DNA from: Clostridia bacterium
GTDB taxonomy: Bacteria > Bacillota > Clostridia > Oscillospirales > Acutalibacteraceae
Length of the DNA: 64,000 nt
Reading direction: 5' to 3'
Assembly (NCBI GenBank): GCA_017550625.1
Contig: JAFZOL010000045.1
Coordinates: forward strand, 94,437-158,436
Numbering within the stretch: the first letter of the stretch is position 1; each line of letters begins with the position of its first letter. The position numbers were made by a program, and so were the translations under genes. Of the stretch, positions 1 to 8,965 are shown one piece after another. Under the pieces are notes generated by a model, which saw only the letters and a program-made list of their open reading frames with translations, had not been told where the DNA came from and searched no databases.

Positions 1-189
1 ATCGCCGCGGCCCTCACGTCAAGGCTGGCGACCGAGATCCTCGCCCGCGGCAAGGTCCCGTTTTATTGCGCTGCGTGGTCCAACATCCGGTCGGTCAGAA
101 ACGCCCTGAAGAGCGGCTTTGTCCCGGCGTGGGTCGAGATGACGGTGAAGCCGATCGCGGTCGTGGAAGAAATGAACGAAGAAAAATGA
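1..189 (+). CDS. GNAT-family acetyltransferase, C-terminal fragment (cut by window edge)
   Basis: Frame 1 is open from the first base to a TGA at 187-189, giving 62 residues. The fragment contains AWSNIRSVRNALKSGF, the typical late beta-strand/helix segment of GNAT acetyltransferases of the GNAT_acetyltran type, where an Asn-x-x-Ser-x-x-x-Ala helix packs near the acetyl-CoA site. The N-terminus lies outside the window, so substrate and full architecture cannot be read. The stop overlaps the next gene's ATG (ATGA), which indicates translational coupling with the DUF4832 gene. Family call is from the motif only; the acceptor substrate is unknown. Confidence 0.6.
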   Translation: MAAALTSRLATEILARGKVPFYCAAWSNIRSVRNALKSGFVPAWVEMTVKPIAVVEEMNEEK

Positions 190-1526
190 TCAGGATCCCA
201 ACGAAAACACAGAAATTTGAAGCGGCGGACGGGCCGGTTTCCAATCCGTATATCGGGTTTACGAGCTTTCAGCGGTTCCGCCGGGACCCGCTGTTCGCCG
301 ACGTGGTCGTGCGCCCAGAAAACAACCGCACGGAGACCGAAGAGACCGAGTGCTATCCGGTGGCCGAAAAGGCCGTCCGGCACGGCGGCGGCGGGTATTA
401 TCCCGACACGAACGTGGCGTATATCCGTCTGTTGTGGAAGGATTTCGAGCCCCGGCGCGGCGAGTTCGACTGTGCGAAGATCGGGGACGTCCTTCAAAAG
501 GCGCGAGAGAACGGCCAGACCGTGATGCTGCGCCTGATGCCGCATTCCACAAGAGCGTCCGACGACGTGCCGGACTGGCTAAAAGCGATCATCCCGTGCC
601 CCGCGCGGCCCGACGGACAGCGCGTGAAGGAGTCGCCCGCCGACCCCGTGTACCTTAAATACTTCGGCGAGGCAATCGAAGCCCTCGCCGAAAAGTTCGA
701 CCCCGATCCCACCCTCGACGCGATGGACATCTCCATCACCGGGGCGTGGGGCGAGGGCCACAGGTGCGACGCCTACCCCCGCGAGGCGCTCACGGCGCTC
801 GCGGACGTCTACACGCGCTCGTTCCAAAACACCTGCCTCATCGGGCAGGCCGCCGCGCCGTGGCTGTCCGAATACGTAAGCAAAACGAAGCCCTGCGGCT
901 GGCGGGGCGACGGCGTGGGCGAAGCCTACCACATGAACGTCAAATACCCCAAGGTCGCCGCCGCCCACCCCGACCTGTGGAAGACCGCCCCGGTCTCGTT
1001 CGAGTGCTTCTGGTGGCTCTGCGAATGGCGGCGGCAGGGCTGGGACCTCGACGAGATCATCGAAAAGACCCTCTCGTGGCACCTTTCCACCTTCAACGCC
1101 AAGAGCTTTCCGATCCCGGATGAATGGAGGCCGAAGATCGAAAACTGGATCGGCAGAATGGGCTACCATTTCGTGCCGCGTCAATTTGATTATCCCGAAA
1201 CCGCCGGCGCCGGGGACGTTCTGCGCTTCTCCCTGCGCGTCGAAAACCGCGGCGTCGCGCCGATCTATCACAATATCCCGCTGCGCCTCAGGCTGAAAGC
1301 GGCAGACAAAGAATTTGTTTTTACGGCCGGCGTTGACATCCGCGCGTGGCTGCCGGGCGAACATACTCAAACGTTTGAAGTCCGACTGCCCGGCGACGTC
1401 CCCGCCGGGGAATACGCGCTCGGGCTTTCGGTCTCGGGCGAAACCGCCCCCGCCGTGGCGTGGGAAACCAAGGGCGAAACGGACGGCCTGTTCCTGACCG
1501 CCGGAATGCTGTCGATCGCCCGGTAA
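186..1526 (+). CDS. DUF4832-type protein with glycosidase-like TIM-barrel N-terminal region
   Basis: 446 residues. The ATG at 186 is chosen because it overlaps the upstream stop; upstream in-frame codons lie in the GNAT reading frame region. The N-terminal two thirds resemble the (beta/alpha)8 glycoside-hydrolase-like region found with DUF4832 proteins: GGGYYPDTNVAYIRLLWKDF near residues 96-115, and ITGAWGEGH near 185-193, where a Glu sits at a strand end as in clan-A glycosidases. The last ~110 residues form an Ig-like beta-sandwich (NRGVAPIYHNIPLRLRL). No signal peptide is seen, so a cytoplasmic role is likely. It sits between a GNAT gene and a propeller glycosidase-like gene on the same strand, which suggests carbohydrate or glycoconjugate processing. 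Catalysis is inferred, not shown. Confidence 0.6.
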   Translation: MIRIPTKTQKFEAADGPVSNPYIGFTSFQRFRRDPLFADVVVRPENNRTETEETECYPVAEKAVRHGGGGYYPDTNVAYIRLLWKDFEPRRGEFDCAKIGDVLQKARENGQTVMLRLMPHSTRASDDVPDWLKAIIPCPARPDGQRVKESPADPVYLKYFGEAIEALAEKFDPDPTLDAMDISITGAWGEGHRCDAYPREALTALADVYTRSFQNTCLIGQAAAPWLSEYVSKTKPCGWRGDGVGEAYHMNVKYPKVAAAHPDLWKTAPVSFECFWWLCEWRRQGWDLDEIIEKTLSWHLSTFNAKSFPIPDEWRPKIENWIGRMGYHFVPRQFDYPETAGAGDVLRFSLRVENRGVAPIYHNIPLRLRLKAADKEFVFTAGVDIRAWLPGEHTQTFEVRLPGDVPAGEYALGLSVSGETAPAVAWETKGETDGLFLTAGMLSIAR

Positions 1527-1538
1527 ACGGAGGAATCT

Positions 1539-2495
1539 ATGCAAGACCTGTCGCTGTCACAGCTCAAAAACGCGGCCTTCGTGGTGCGCCCCGAACCGGT
1601 GCTGCGGCCCTTTGGGGGCTCGTTCGTCGTCGCCGACCCGTCGCTGCTGCTCCCAAACGAAACGCCGGACGGGAGATTCCATCTCTTCTTCCACACCACG
1701 TTCGGCGTGTGGGAGGCCGTCTCGGACGACGGGATCGCTTTTACAAGGCGCAAAAAGCTCCTCTCCCGGGCGATGCGCCCGAACGTCAACCTGATCGACG
1801 GGCGTTACGTCCTGTTTTTCGAGCGCACGCGCCCGCTCTTTTTCAACGCCTTGAACCTCGTGAACGCCGCGAAATGGAAGAGCGAAATTTACGCGACCGA
1901 AAGCGCCGATCTCGTCAGCTGGACGGCCCCGAAGCCCGTCCTCAGCCACACGCGGGACTATGAAGAAAGCGAGCGCGGCGTTTCGCTCTCGAACCCCTTT
2001 TATCTCCGGGACGGGAATGTGAGCCGCCTCTATTACTCCTGCGGCCTGACCTTCATCAAAGACTGCGGCTTCTGCGAGCCGACTTTCGTGAGCTTTGCCG
2101 AAAGCGACGACACCCTGTCGGGCTACCGCGCGGCGCCCGCCCCGATCCTCTCGCCGGACGAAACCGACCCTTATCTCAACCTCTGCTCCGGCTGCCTGAA
2201 GGTCTATAAGCTGAGCGACGGCTTCATCGGCGTCCAGAACGGCATCTTTGAGAAGGACGGCAAAAGCGCGTCCGCGATTTTGCTGCTCTCGTCGGACGAC
2301 GGCCTGAAATTCCGCTTCGAGAAGACGCTCGTCGAGCCCAAAAACGACGGGAGCTGGATGAGTCAGTTCGTCTACGCGAGCCATCTCGTGCGCGTCGGCG
2401 ACTGTCTTCGCCTCTATTTCAACGCCAGGAACGTTTCGAACCCCCTTCTGGGGCGCGAGTGCATCGGCTTCGCCGAGGCAAAGCTCGCTCCCTGA
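1539..2495 (+). CDS. Five-bladed beta-propeller glycosidase-like protein (GH43/GH32 superfamily)
   Basis: 318 residues, ATG preceded by ggagg at 1529-1533, only 12 nt after the previous stop, so co-transcribed with it. The sequence alternates short beta-rich blades with motifs such as VADPSLLLPN, FHLFFHTTFGVW, LYYSCGLTFIK and LRLYFNARN, the pattern of clan GH-F/J propellers; an early Asp in VADPSL is at the position of the catalytic base in such enzymes. No signal peptide is present, so it would act on intracellular or imported sugars. Exact family (GH43, GH32, GH117, GH130) cannot be decided by eye, and activity is inference. Confidence 0.55.
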   Translation: MQDLSLSQLKNAAFVVRPEPVLRPFGGSFVVADPSLLLPNETPDGRFHLFFHTTFGVWEAVSDDGIAFTRRKKLLSRAMRPNVNLIDGRYVLFFERTRPLFFNALNLVNAAKWKSEIYATESADLVSWTAPKPVLSHTRDYEESERGVSLSNPFYLRDGNVSRLYYSCGLTFIKDCGFCEPTFVSFAESDDTLSGYRAAPAPILSPDETDPYLNLCSGCLKVYKLSDGFIGVQNGIFEKDGKSASAILLLSSDDGLKFRFEKTLVEPKNDGSWMSQFVYASHLVRVGDCLRLYFNARNVSNPLLGRECIGFAEAKLAP

Positions 2496-2528
2496 CGAAC
2501 GCGCGAACAACAAATCGACAATCAAAAC

Positions 2529-2565
2529 AGAGCCCGTTTCCGCGCGGAAACGGGCTCTTGTCGTT
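2529..2565. terminator. Bidirectional Rho-independent terminator between convergent genes
   Basis: A 30-nt perfect palindrome at 2529-2558 (14-bp arm AGAGCCCGTTTCCG) is followed on the plus strand by a T-rich stretch. It lies between a plus-strand gene ending at 2495 and a minus-strand gene ending at 2582. Confidence 0.8.
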
Positions 2566-2581
2566 TTATAGGGGAATCGGG

Positions 2582-4087
2582 TCATCCGACGGTCTCGCGC
2601 CATTGTTCGTAGGCCTGCACCGCGCCGGTGCACACGGCGGCCACGCCGCCGCCGTTCTCGCTCTGCTGTCCCACGAAAACAAGGTTTTTCACGGGCGTAA
2701 GATGCGCCGGCGTCGGCAGGTCGCGCACGGGCACCGTGCCGCCGAACGACGATTTTTTCATATGCGTGAACGCGCGGTAGTCCTCCGCCGTCACGATCAG
2801 CTCGGTCACGATATGCTCCGAAAGCCCCGGCAGGTGCTCTTCGGCAAGGCGGACGAGCTCTTTGGCGTACGCCTCTTTCCGGCTCTCCCAGTCGCCGTCG
2901 CCGAGGCGGTCGGGGCACACGGTGTAGATCGTGACGCAGTGGCAGCCCTCGGGCGCGAAGGCCGGGGCGTGCCGGTCCGGGAAATAGATGAGATACCCGT
3001 CGGCCCCGTTGTGATACACGCCCCCGCGCAGCTTTTCGACCGCCGCGTGCAGGTCGTAGCTCCGGTAATAATAACACAGGCTCTGCTTCTGATATGCCGA
3101 GGGGTCGTAATCCACGCCCAGATGCACCATGAACACCGCCTCCATGGGCAGGAATTCGTTCAGGATCTTTCTGTACGCGTCGTCGAGATGCTCGAGGCCC
3201 ACGGCGTCGGTAAAGAAATCGCGCGCGCTGCCGCAGCCGACCACGGCGTCCGCCTCGATCGTGCGCCCGTCCGCGAGCAGCACGCCCGTGACGCGCCCGT
3301 CTTCGATCAGCACCTTTTCGGCGACCGTTTTCGAAAGGAACGTGCCGCCGCGCTCCAGGATATACCCGCACAGCGCCTCGGGCAGCTTCTGGCAGCCGCC
3401 GACGAAATACCGGTAGCTCGGATAATAGAGCTTTTTGCCGCGTTCGACCGGGATGCGCTCGTCGAACGCCGTTTCGGTGTTCACGAACGGCAGCGTGAAG
3501 CACCCCACTTCTTCGGGATCGGCGCAGAAATCCGCCAGGATGCCGTTGAACACGAGCCTGAGGCGCGGGTCTGAAAACAGCTTTTCGGTGAACTCTTTGC
3601 AGTTCAGTTTTTCGTATTTTTTGATCCCCGAAAAAGCCGCGAGCATACGCAGTTTGTTCAAAGGCGTTTGCTTCTGCCCGCCCAAAAACCGCAGCTTCAT
3701 CAGGGCTTCATAAAACCGGTAATACTCGTCGATGCCTTTCGCGTCCTGCGGGAACAGCTCCTTGAGCCGGCGTTTGCGCCAGTCGGGCCCCTCGTAGTTC
3801 TCCGGGCGGATCAGATCGAAATCCGGGGTGGAAATGCCGCGGTCGCTCCGGACCGTTTCGAGCCGGATGCCGAGGCTCTGCAAAAAGGCGCCCACGGATT
3901 CTTCCGGCAGCAGGTCCGTCAGGATCAGCGGCCCCTGCTCGAACGAGAAGCCGTCTTTTTTCGCTGGCGCCATCACGCCGCCGGGCGCTTCGTTTTTGTC
4001 GATCAGGACCACCTTGTGCCCGTCCCGCGCGGCGCGCGCGCCGAACGACAGGCCCCCGAGTCCCGCGCCGATGACCGCTATCTTCAT
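2582..4087 (-). CDS. Phytoene desaturase/carotenoid isomerase-like FAD-dependent oxidoreductase
   Basis: 501 residues. The N-terminus MKIAVIGAGLGGLSFGARA is a Rossmann dinucleotide motif (GxGxxG) followed by the acidic strand end VVLIDKNEAPGG, and the C-terminus LVFVGQQSENGGGV carries the second FAD contact of the CrtI/phytoene-desaturase family; about 500 residues is the usual family length. It probably binds FAD and oxidises or isomerises a hydrophobic, perhaps polyene, substrate, but no other carotenoid genes are nearby. Its start overlaps the stop of the upstream MFS gene by 4 nt (ATGA), so the two are translated together and the carrier may move its substrate or product. The family level call is firm, the substrate is unknown. 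Confidence 0.75.
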   Translation of the reverse strand: MKIAVIGAGLGGLSFGARAARDGHKVVLIDKNEAPGGVMAPAKKDGFSFEQGPLILTDLLPEESVGAFLQSLGIRLETVRSDRGISTPDFDLIRPENYEGPDWRKRRLKELFPQDAKGIDEYYRFYEALMKLRFLGGQKQTPLNKLRMLAAFSGIKKYEKLNCKEFTEKLFSDPRLRLVFNGILADFCADPEEVGCFTLPFVNTETAFDERIPVERGKKLYYPSYRYFVGGCQKLPEALCGYILERGGTFLSKTVAEKVLIEDGRVTGVLLADGRTIEADAVVGCGSARDFFTDAVGLEHLDDAYRKILNEFLPMEAVFMVHLGVDYDPSAYQKQSLCYYYRSYDLHAAVEKLRGGVYHNGADGYLIYFPDRHAPAFAPEGCHCVTIYTVCPDRLGDGDWESRKEAYAKELVRLAEEHLPGLSEHIVTELIVTAEDYRAFTHMKKSSFGGTVPVRDLPTPAHLTPVKNLVFVGQQSENGGGVAAVCTGAVQAYEQWRETVG

Positions 4088-5484
4088 GCGTTATCCTCCG
4101 TTATCGTCTCGTAGTCCACGCCCATGGTCTCGTTCACCTTGCGCTGGAGCAGGAACACCGAGATCAGAATGCAGGGCAGGGCGAACAGGCTGCAGATGAG
4201 CCACAGGGGGGCGATCAGGATGCCGATGTTCACGAACGCGAAGCCCACGGCCATGCCGATGTAAACCAGCAGCCCCTCCGCGCCGATGATCGAGGCGCGG
4301 ATGTGCGTGGGCACCATTTCGGTGGAGATGATCTCCATATAGTCGCGGCCGATCCAGTAGCCGCCGAGGTAAAGCCCGTAGCCCAGGCCGACCACGGCCG
4401 GGTGCCACAGGCCGTTCGCGCTCACGATGAACAGCACGAACGACGCCGCGCTGATCAGGCCGAACAGGAACACCGTTTTCTTGCGGCCGATCCTGTCCGC
4501 GAGAAAGCCCGAAACGATCACCGCCCCGCAATACAGGAAGGGATAATAGAACTCGGCGGTGGTGATGTCCTCGGTCGTCATGTTCGCGCGGTACATGATG
4601 GATTCGTAGTTGGTCATCGCGATGATGGCCGCGTCGAACAGCATTTTGATGAGGATCAGCGTGCGCAGGTCTTTATGCCGCCAGATATATCTGATCGCGG
4701 GCACGATGCCGGCGCGCGCCTCCGTCTTTTTCGCGGAGGCGTCGGGGGCGGCCTCCGGCGTCCGGCGCCCCTGCAGGGTGGAGATCCGCTTGTCGAGAAA
4801 CACGTGCGTCTCTTTGACGAAAAGCACGATCAGCACCGTGACCGCCAGGCCGAACAGCCCCGGCAGGAGATACACGTTGCGCCACTTGGTGGGGTCGTTT
4901 TCCATGAGCGTGGCGCGCATGGCAGGGATCGCCACCGACGAAAGCCCGCCGAGCCCTTTTAACAGGCTGTAAACCGTGGCGCGCTTTTCCTTCGGCGCCT
5001 CCTCGAGCACGTACAGAATCTGGATGTCGCTGCCGATGAAGAACGAGAGCATGAAGCTGCCGATCAGAAAAACGGGGTAGCTCTTGCAGATGAAAATGAC
5101 CAGCAGACTAAGCGCCATCCCGAGCGCCGACATCGCGAACAGCGGCTTGCGGCCGATCCGGTCCGCCAGCGATTTGTAAAACGGCGCCAACAGCGCGAGC
5201 ACGTATCCGATGAGGCTTATCGTGTTGTGCAGCGCCAGCCCCGACTCGTATTCGTAGCTCTTGCCGAACACGGTGCCGTTTACGAAAAACTCGGTGATGA
5301 AGCTCGAGGTCATGTTGCCGCCCACGTTCGTCGCGAGATTGTCGAGAACGTCCGTGAGCACGATGATGATCAGCAGCACCGCGAAATACCCGGCGTAGCG
5401 TTTTTTGGAACGCAGAGCCTCAAGGCGGGTCAGCTCCCTCGATTCCCGCAGCGCCGTTTTTTCGGCGTTTTTCGGTTGTTTCAT
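4084..5484 (-). CDS. MFS transporter (sugar/organic-solute type, ~12 membrane helices)
   Basis: 466 residues with about 12 hydrophobic segments. Two copies of the MFS loop 2-3 signature are visible: LADRIGRKPLF after the second helix and LADRIGRKKTVFLFG after the eighth, one in each six-helix half. A soluble loop between the halves (around residues 225-255) is charged and Ala-rich. The start has a strong aaggaggc site just upstream on the minus strand. It overlaps the FAD enzyme gene by 4 nt and is ~40 nt downstream of the secreted propeller gene, which suggests one minus-strand transcription unit handling a carbohydrate or its derivative. Substrate cannot be read from sequence. Confidence 0.85.
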   Translation of the reverse strand: MKQPKNAEKTALRESRELTRLEALRSKKRYAGYFAVLLIIIVLTDVLDNLATNVGGNMTSSFITEFFVNGTVFGKSYEYESGLALHNTISLIGYVLALLAPFYKSLADRIGRKPLFAMSALGMALSLLVIFICKSYPVFLIGSFMLSFFIGSDIQILYVLEEAPKEKRATVYSLLKGLGGLSSVAIPAMRATLMENDPTKWRNVYLLPGLFGLAVTVLIVLFVKETHVFLDKRISTLQGRRTPEAAPDASAKKTEARAGIVPAIRYIWRHKDLRTLILIKMLFDAAIIAMTNYESIMYRANMTTEDITTAEFYYPFLYCGAVIVSGFLADRIGRKKTVFLFGLISAASFVLFIVSANGLWHPAVVGLGYGLYLGGYWIGRDYMEIISTEMVPTHIRASIIGAEGLLVYIGMAVGFAFVNIGILIAPLWLICSLFALPCILISVFLLQRKVNETMGVDYETITEDNA

Positions 5485-5525
5485 AACGCGCCTCCTTCTT
5501 TTATCCGTTCAAACGGTCTCTTTTT

Positions 5526-6908
5526 TTATTCGGTCACGTGCACCACAAAGCTGTCCGAAAACCCGTGCCAGTGCACGTAGACGCGGGTATCGCCCGGTGA
5601 CACCGGGATCACGAGCGTGCCGACGATCCGGATGACGGACGTGTCGTAGCCGTCGAACCACACGCCGGACAGCAGCGGGAAGCAGAAGCCGTCCGTGTCG
5701 AACGCCACGACCCAGATCTGCTCGCTCTTGTTGATGGTGTAGATCAGCTCCTGCGTCTTCACGGCCGTCACCTCGGGCACGATGCTGACCTTGCGCGGGG
5801 TCACGACGGCGTCGGAGTGGGTGAGAACCGACAGATCCTCCATCGGTGCGTCGGCGAGCGAGAGCGTGACTTTATGCATCCGCGTGGACCAGTTCGCCCA
5901 GCTGCCCGTCGCGTCCGCCCCGGCGTAGGCGTAAGAGAGATACACGGGGTCGCCCGCGCCGATATGGCCGTCGGCCCTGCCCGAGATGCCGCAGTTGTGC
6001 AGCTTCTTGCAGGTGTTGTCTTTGATGAAGCCGCTGCGGCGGAACGTGAGGCCGTCGAACGACTCCCACACGGCCACGTAGCTGTCGTCCGTGAACCGCC
6101 GCTCGGTGAACACGGCGATAAAGCGCCCGTATTCGTCAAGGTATTTCACGTCGGCGGAGTCGCCCCCGTTTTTCGGCGGGATGCATTCGCCGTGATGCAC
6201 GATGGTCGCGGGCCAGTTTTCGTCCGTCGCGTCGGCCGTTGCCACGCGCGTTGCCGGGCCGTGTTCGTCCCACCACGTGTAGAAGATATAAAGGGTGTCG
6301 CCCATCACCACGAAGCAGGGCTCGGCCGCGCCGAAATAGCCCGGCGTGCCGTCGTAGGTGATGATCGGCGCGGGGTCCACGCCCCAGCCGTCGCCGGTCC
6401 ATTTTTCAAAGAACGGCCCCTCGGGGTTCCGGCTGCGTGCTACGCACGTCATGTTCGTCGAATAAGCGACGTAATACCAGCCGCCGAATTTGATCACGCC
6501 CGGGTCGCAGGCGCAGGGTACGGGATCGCAGTCGTAGGTCCCGGCCGTCGGCGTCACGGCGGTTATTTCTTTCGTGCTCGTCTTGAAGTCGGCGGAATAG
6601 CGCTTGTAGTTCACCACGTCGATGTAGTCCCCGGGGCCGTTCGAGGCGCTCCACACGTCAAGGCTGCCGTCGGTGTTGAGGATCATCGACTGCCCGTAGC
6701 GGTAGCCGGCGTAGCCCTCGAACCCCACGGGCTGAAACACGTCGAAGCCCTCGTCCGGCGCTTCGATCTGCACGTATTTCGTCTCGTCGCCCGAGGGGAC
6801 GGGCGCGCTCGGCGCGAAGTCGCCGCCCGCGATTTTCGGCGCGAAGAACTGCTCGAGGCTGAACACCGCCACGAAGATCATTTTGAGGATCTGATATACC
6901 GTTTCCAT
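5526..6908 (-). CDS. Exported propeller glycosidase-like protein with C-terminal Ig-like domain
   Basis: 460 residues; start chosen behind gggagg 7 nt upstream. The N-terminus has a hydrophobic stretch ILKMIFVAVFSLEQFF that could be a signal anchor. Residues ~50-350 are propeller-like with CDPGVIKFGGWYYVAYSTN, GAAEPCFVVMGDTLYIFY and GAGDPVYLSYAYAG, the recurring Asp/Glu-Pro blade motif of GH43/GH130-type folds. The last ~90 residues (VSIVPEVTAVKTQELIY onward) form a bacterial Ig-like (BIG2-like) sandwich. It lies directly downstream of a GH43-like gene and upstream of the MFS gene on the same strand. Likely acts on extracellular polysaccharide; substrate unknown. Confidence 0.55.
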   Translation of the reverse strand: METVYQILKMIFVAVFSLEQFFAPKIAGGDFAPSAPVPSGDETKYVQIEAPDEGFDVFQPVGFEGYAGYRYGQSMILNTDGSLDVWSASNGPGDYIDVVNYKRYSADFKTSTKEITAVTPTAGTYDCDPVPCACDPGVIKFGGWYYVAYSTNMTCVARSRNPEGPFFEKWTGDGWGVDPAPIITYDGTPGYFGAAEPCFVVMGDTLYIFYTWWDEHGPATRVATADATDENWPATIVHHGECIPPKNGGDSADVKYLDEYGRFIAVFTERRFTDDSYVAVWESFDGLTFRRSGFIKDNTCKKLHNCGISGRADGHIGAGDPVYLSYAYAGADATGSWANWSTRMHKVTLSLADAPMEDLSVLTHSDAVVTPRKVSIVPEVTAVKTQELIYTINKSEQIWVVAFDTDGFCFPLLSGVWFDGYDTSVIRIVGTLVIPVSPGDTRVYVHWHGFSDSFVVHVTE

Positions 6909-6941
6909 ACGTTTGCCTCCCTTGATAAGTTCCCGGACCGG

Positions 6942-8294
6942 TCACCGGACGCGCAGGCGGCCGTCGTCGAGGACGTCGATCGCGGCGATGCCGGGGCGTT
7001 CGCCCAGCGGCCCGCTGAAGAGCGTGGTATAAAGCGTGCCGTCGTGCGCGACGAACAGATTGCCGTGCCCGCCGTTGACGAGCAGCAGCCGCCGCTCGCT
7101 GTACGACCCCTGAAAGCGGTTCGACACCGCGTAATAGCTGTCGTAGGTCTGATACGACGTGCCGTCCGCGCGGTAGTGCGTGGTGTAAGAAGCGGAGCAG
7201 AGATAGTATAGCCCGTTGAGTTTTATAACGCAGCAGCCCTCGAAGCCCACGGGCTGGCCGCTCTCGCTTTTAAGCGACCGCCTGACGGTAAGGGAGTATT
7301 TCAGGTCGCGGCTCATTTTCGTATAGTGGCCGTCGCCGCGGATGGCGTACACCGAGCCGTCGTCGTCGACGAAAAAGGTGGAATCGATCTCGTCGAAGAC
7401 CGCGCTATTCCGCACGTCCTCATACGGCCCCTCCGGCAGGCCCGAAACGCTTTTCAGCACCGAGCCGTTCATCGCGCCCCAGCCGAGGGAATAGCAGATG
7501 TAATAGTTGCCGTTGATATAATGGAGCTCCGGCGCCCAGATCGGCGACGAGCCGTCCGTGAGAAGCTTTTTCTGCCACGTCGCGTCCCGCTCGAAGTTCC
7601 ACACGGCGCCGAGATCCTGCCACGAAGTAAGGTCAACGGAGCGGTACACGTGGATCTCCTTCGTGTTCGACCAGTCAACGGGGTCGTAGGTCCCGGTCAT
7701 GTAGTAGTTCCCGTCCGGACCGGCCATGATATAGGGGTCGCGCAGGTGGATGTCCGTCGGGGGCTTGATCTCCTCAGACGGCACGCCGCCGAACGACGGG
7801 TAGTTCACCGAGAGCTTATATTCGGAATCCGCCTCAAACGAAGGGGAGTCCCCCTCTTGATACGCGAACGCGACGTCGATGCGGTAAAACACGTTCTTCT
7901 TGAACGCCGTGACCGGCGAATAGCGTTCGGACCTGAGTTCGTTATAATGCACGGTGATCTCGGCGTTTTTCGCGCCGCGGACCTTGAGGCGCTGATTGCC
8001 GTCTTCGGCGAACGCGATATAGGCGGCGTATTTCACGTACCCCGCTTCGGCGAGCTCGGCGCATGCGGGCAGGGCGCACAGGTCGTCCGCCGTGCCGGTC
8101 CAGAGCGGCGTCGCGTCGTCCTTCGTTTTACAGAGTGAAACGGCAGCCCCGTGGGAATACTGCAGATATTCGTCCAGCAGAGCAATTTCCTCTTCGGTGT
8201 AGGACATGACCGCCTCCGGCGCGGGGCTTGTCAGCCCGAAAACCGCCAGCACGGATAACAACAGCGACAATAACCGCATGAAATAATACGCCAT
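6942..8294 (-). CDS. Secreted glycoside hydrolase family 43-like protein
   Basis: 450 residues from the ATG at 8294, which has gggaggg 7 nt upstream; an upstream in-frame start 32 codons earlier lacks a site. A signal peptide (MRLLSLLLSVLAVFGLTSPAP) heads the protein. After a ~130-residue N-terminal domain comes a GH43 propeller with the three expected acidic residues: RDPYIMAG (catalytic base Asp), EIDSTFFVDDDG (pKa-modulating Asp) and GFEGCCVI (general acid Glu). GH43 enzymes are mainly alpha-arabinofuranosidases and beta-xylosidases acting outside the cell. The next gene downstream is another propeller protein, then an MFS carrier. Confidence 0.7.
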   Translation of the reverse strand: MAYYFMRLLSLLLSVLAVFGLTSPAPEAVMSYTEEEIALLDEYLQYSHGAAVSLCKTKDDATPLWTGTADDLCALPACAELAEAGYVKYAAYIAFAEDGNQRLKVRGAKNAEITVHYNELRSERYSPVTAFKKNVFYRIDVAFAYQEGDSPSFEADSEYKLSVNYPSFGGVPSEEIKPPTDIHLRDPYIMAGPDGNYYMTGTYDPVDWSNTKEIHVYRSVDLTSWQDLGAVWNFERDATWQKKLLTDGSSPIWAPELHYINGNYYICYSLGWGAMNGSVLKSVSGLPEGPYEDVRNSAVFDEIDSTFFVDDDGSVYAIRGDGHYTKMSRDLKYSLTVRRSLKSESGQPVGFEGCCVIKLNGLYYLCSASYTTHYRADGTSYQTYDSYYAVSNRFQGSYSERRLLLVNGGHGNLFVAHDGTLYTTLFSGPLGERPGIAAIDVLDDGRLRVR

Positions 8295-8449
8295 ACGCCG
8301 ACCCTCCCGATGATCCTCTGATACTTCTACTATACACCGCCCCGGCGGGAAAAACAAGAAACAATCCATCCGAACAATAAAAAATATCATACGGTGGGCA
8401 GTACGCCGTAAACGCAGCGGTCTATTCCCTTTTTGTAATGTTTAGTACC

Positions 8450-8478
8450 TTGCGCATATGAAAGCTTTCGGGTAAAAT
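8450..8478 (+). promoter_or_regulatory. Candidate sigma-A-type promoter for the first XRE-sigma4 gene
   Basis: TTGCGC (8450-8455), 17-nt spacer, TAAAAT (8473-8478). The predicted transcript would begin about 8485, which excludes the in-frame ATG at 8477 as a start and favours TTG 8507. Confidence 0.5.
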
Positions 8479-8506
8479 GGAAGTGCAGCCGGAGGTGATG
8501 AATTTC

Positions 8507-8965
8507 TTGCAGACCGGTCAAATAATACAAAAGCTGCGGATGGATGCGGAGCTGACACAGGAACAGCTGGCAGACCAATTGTTTGTTTCAAGAGAATTGG
8601 TATCAAAATGGGAATTGGGGCAGCGCAGGCCCAATATACGGGAGCTGCGGGAAATGGCAAGCCTGTTCCGCGTCGGGATCGACGATCTGATCGATACGAA
8701 CGGGCTGTGGGATGAGCTTGCCTCCTGTTTTCCTGCCGGGCGGCAATTGAGCGCGGCGCGTTTCTCCGCCCTGCTCGATCCGTTTCTCCGCACCTTATCC
8801 GAACGCGAACGCGGTGTTTTTATCCGACGCTATTACAGCCTGGAGGACGTGAGCGATATCAGTACGGCATTTGATATCACAAACAATCACGTCCGCGTTA
8901 TTCTGTCGAGAACACGCAAAAAGCTGAAAGAATACCTGAAAGGAGCAGCCAATGAACGGCAATGA
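8507..8965 (+). CDS. XRE-type HTH fused to sigma-70 region 4 (sigma-like regulator), copy 1
   Basis: 152 residues from a TTG preceded by GGAGGTGAT, a near-perfect anti-SD complement; this start gives the same length as the paralogue at 16382 (151). Residues ~3-60 are a Cro/CI helix-turn-helix (KLRMDAELTQEQLADQLFVS, VSKWELGQRRPN). Residues ~88-145 match sigma region 4.2 (TLSERERGVFIRRYYS, NHVRVILSRTRKKL), which binds -35 elements and the RNA polymerase beta flap. No sigma region 2 is present, so it cannot melt a -10 element like a normal sigma factor. It overlaps by 14 nt a single-pass membrane protein gene, the arrangement of sigma/anti-sigma pairs. Function as a signal-controlled transcription regulator is inference. 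Confidence 0.8.
   Translation: MQTGQIIQKLRMDAELTQEQLADQLFVSRELVSKWELGQRRPNIRELREMASLFRVGIDDLIDTNGLWDELASCFPAGRQLSAARFSALLDPFLRTLSERERGVFIRRYYSLEDVSDISTAFDITNNHVRVILSRTRKKLKEYLKGAANERQ

Noticed and set aside
1557..3503. Long minus-strand open frame of ~650 codons
   Set aside because: It runs antisense through two well-supported genes and their terminator; Arg/Ala-rich composition is the usual shadow of GC-rich coding DNA.
8477..8479. ATG 8477 as start of the first XRE-sigma4 gene
   Set aside because: It overlaps the predicted -10 element, lacks a ribosome site, and gives a protein longer than the paralogue; TTG 8507 fits better.
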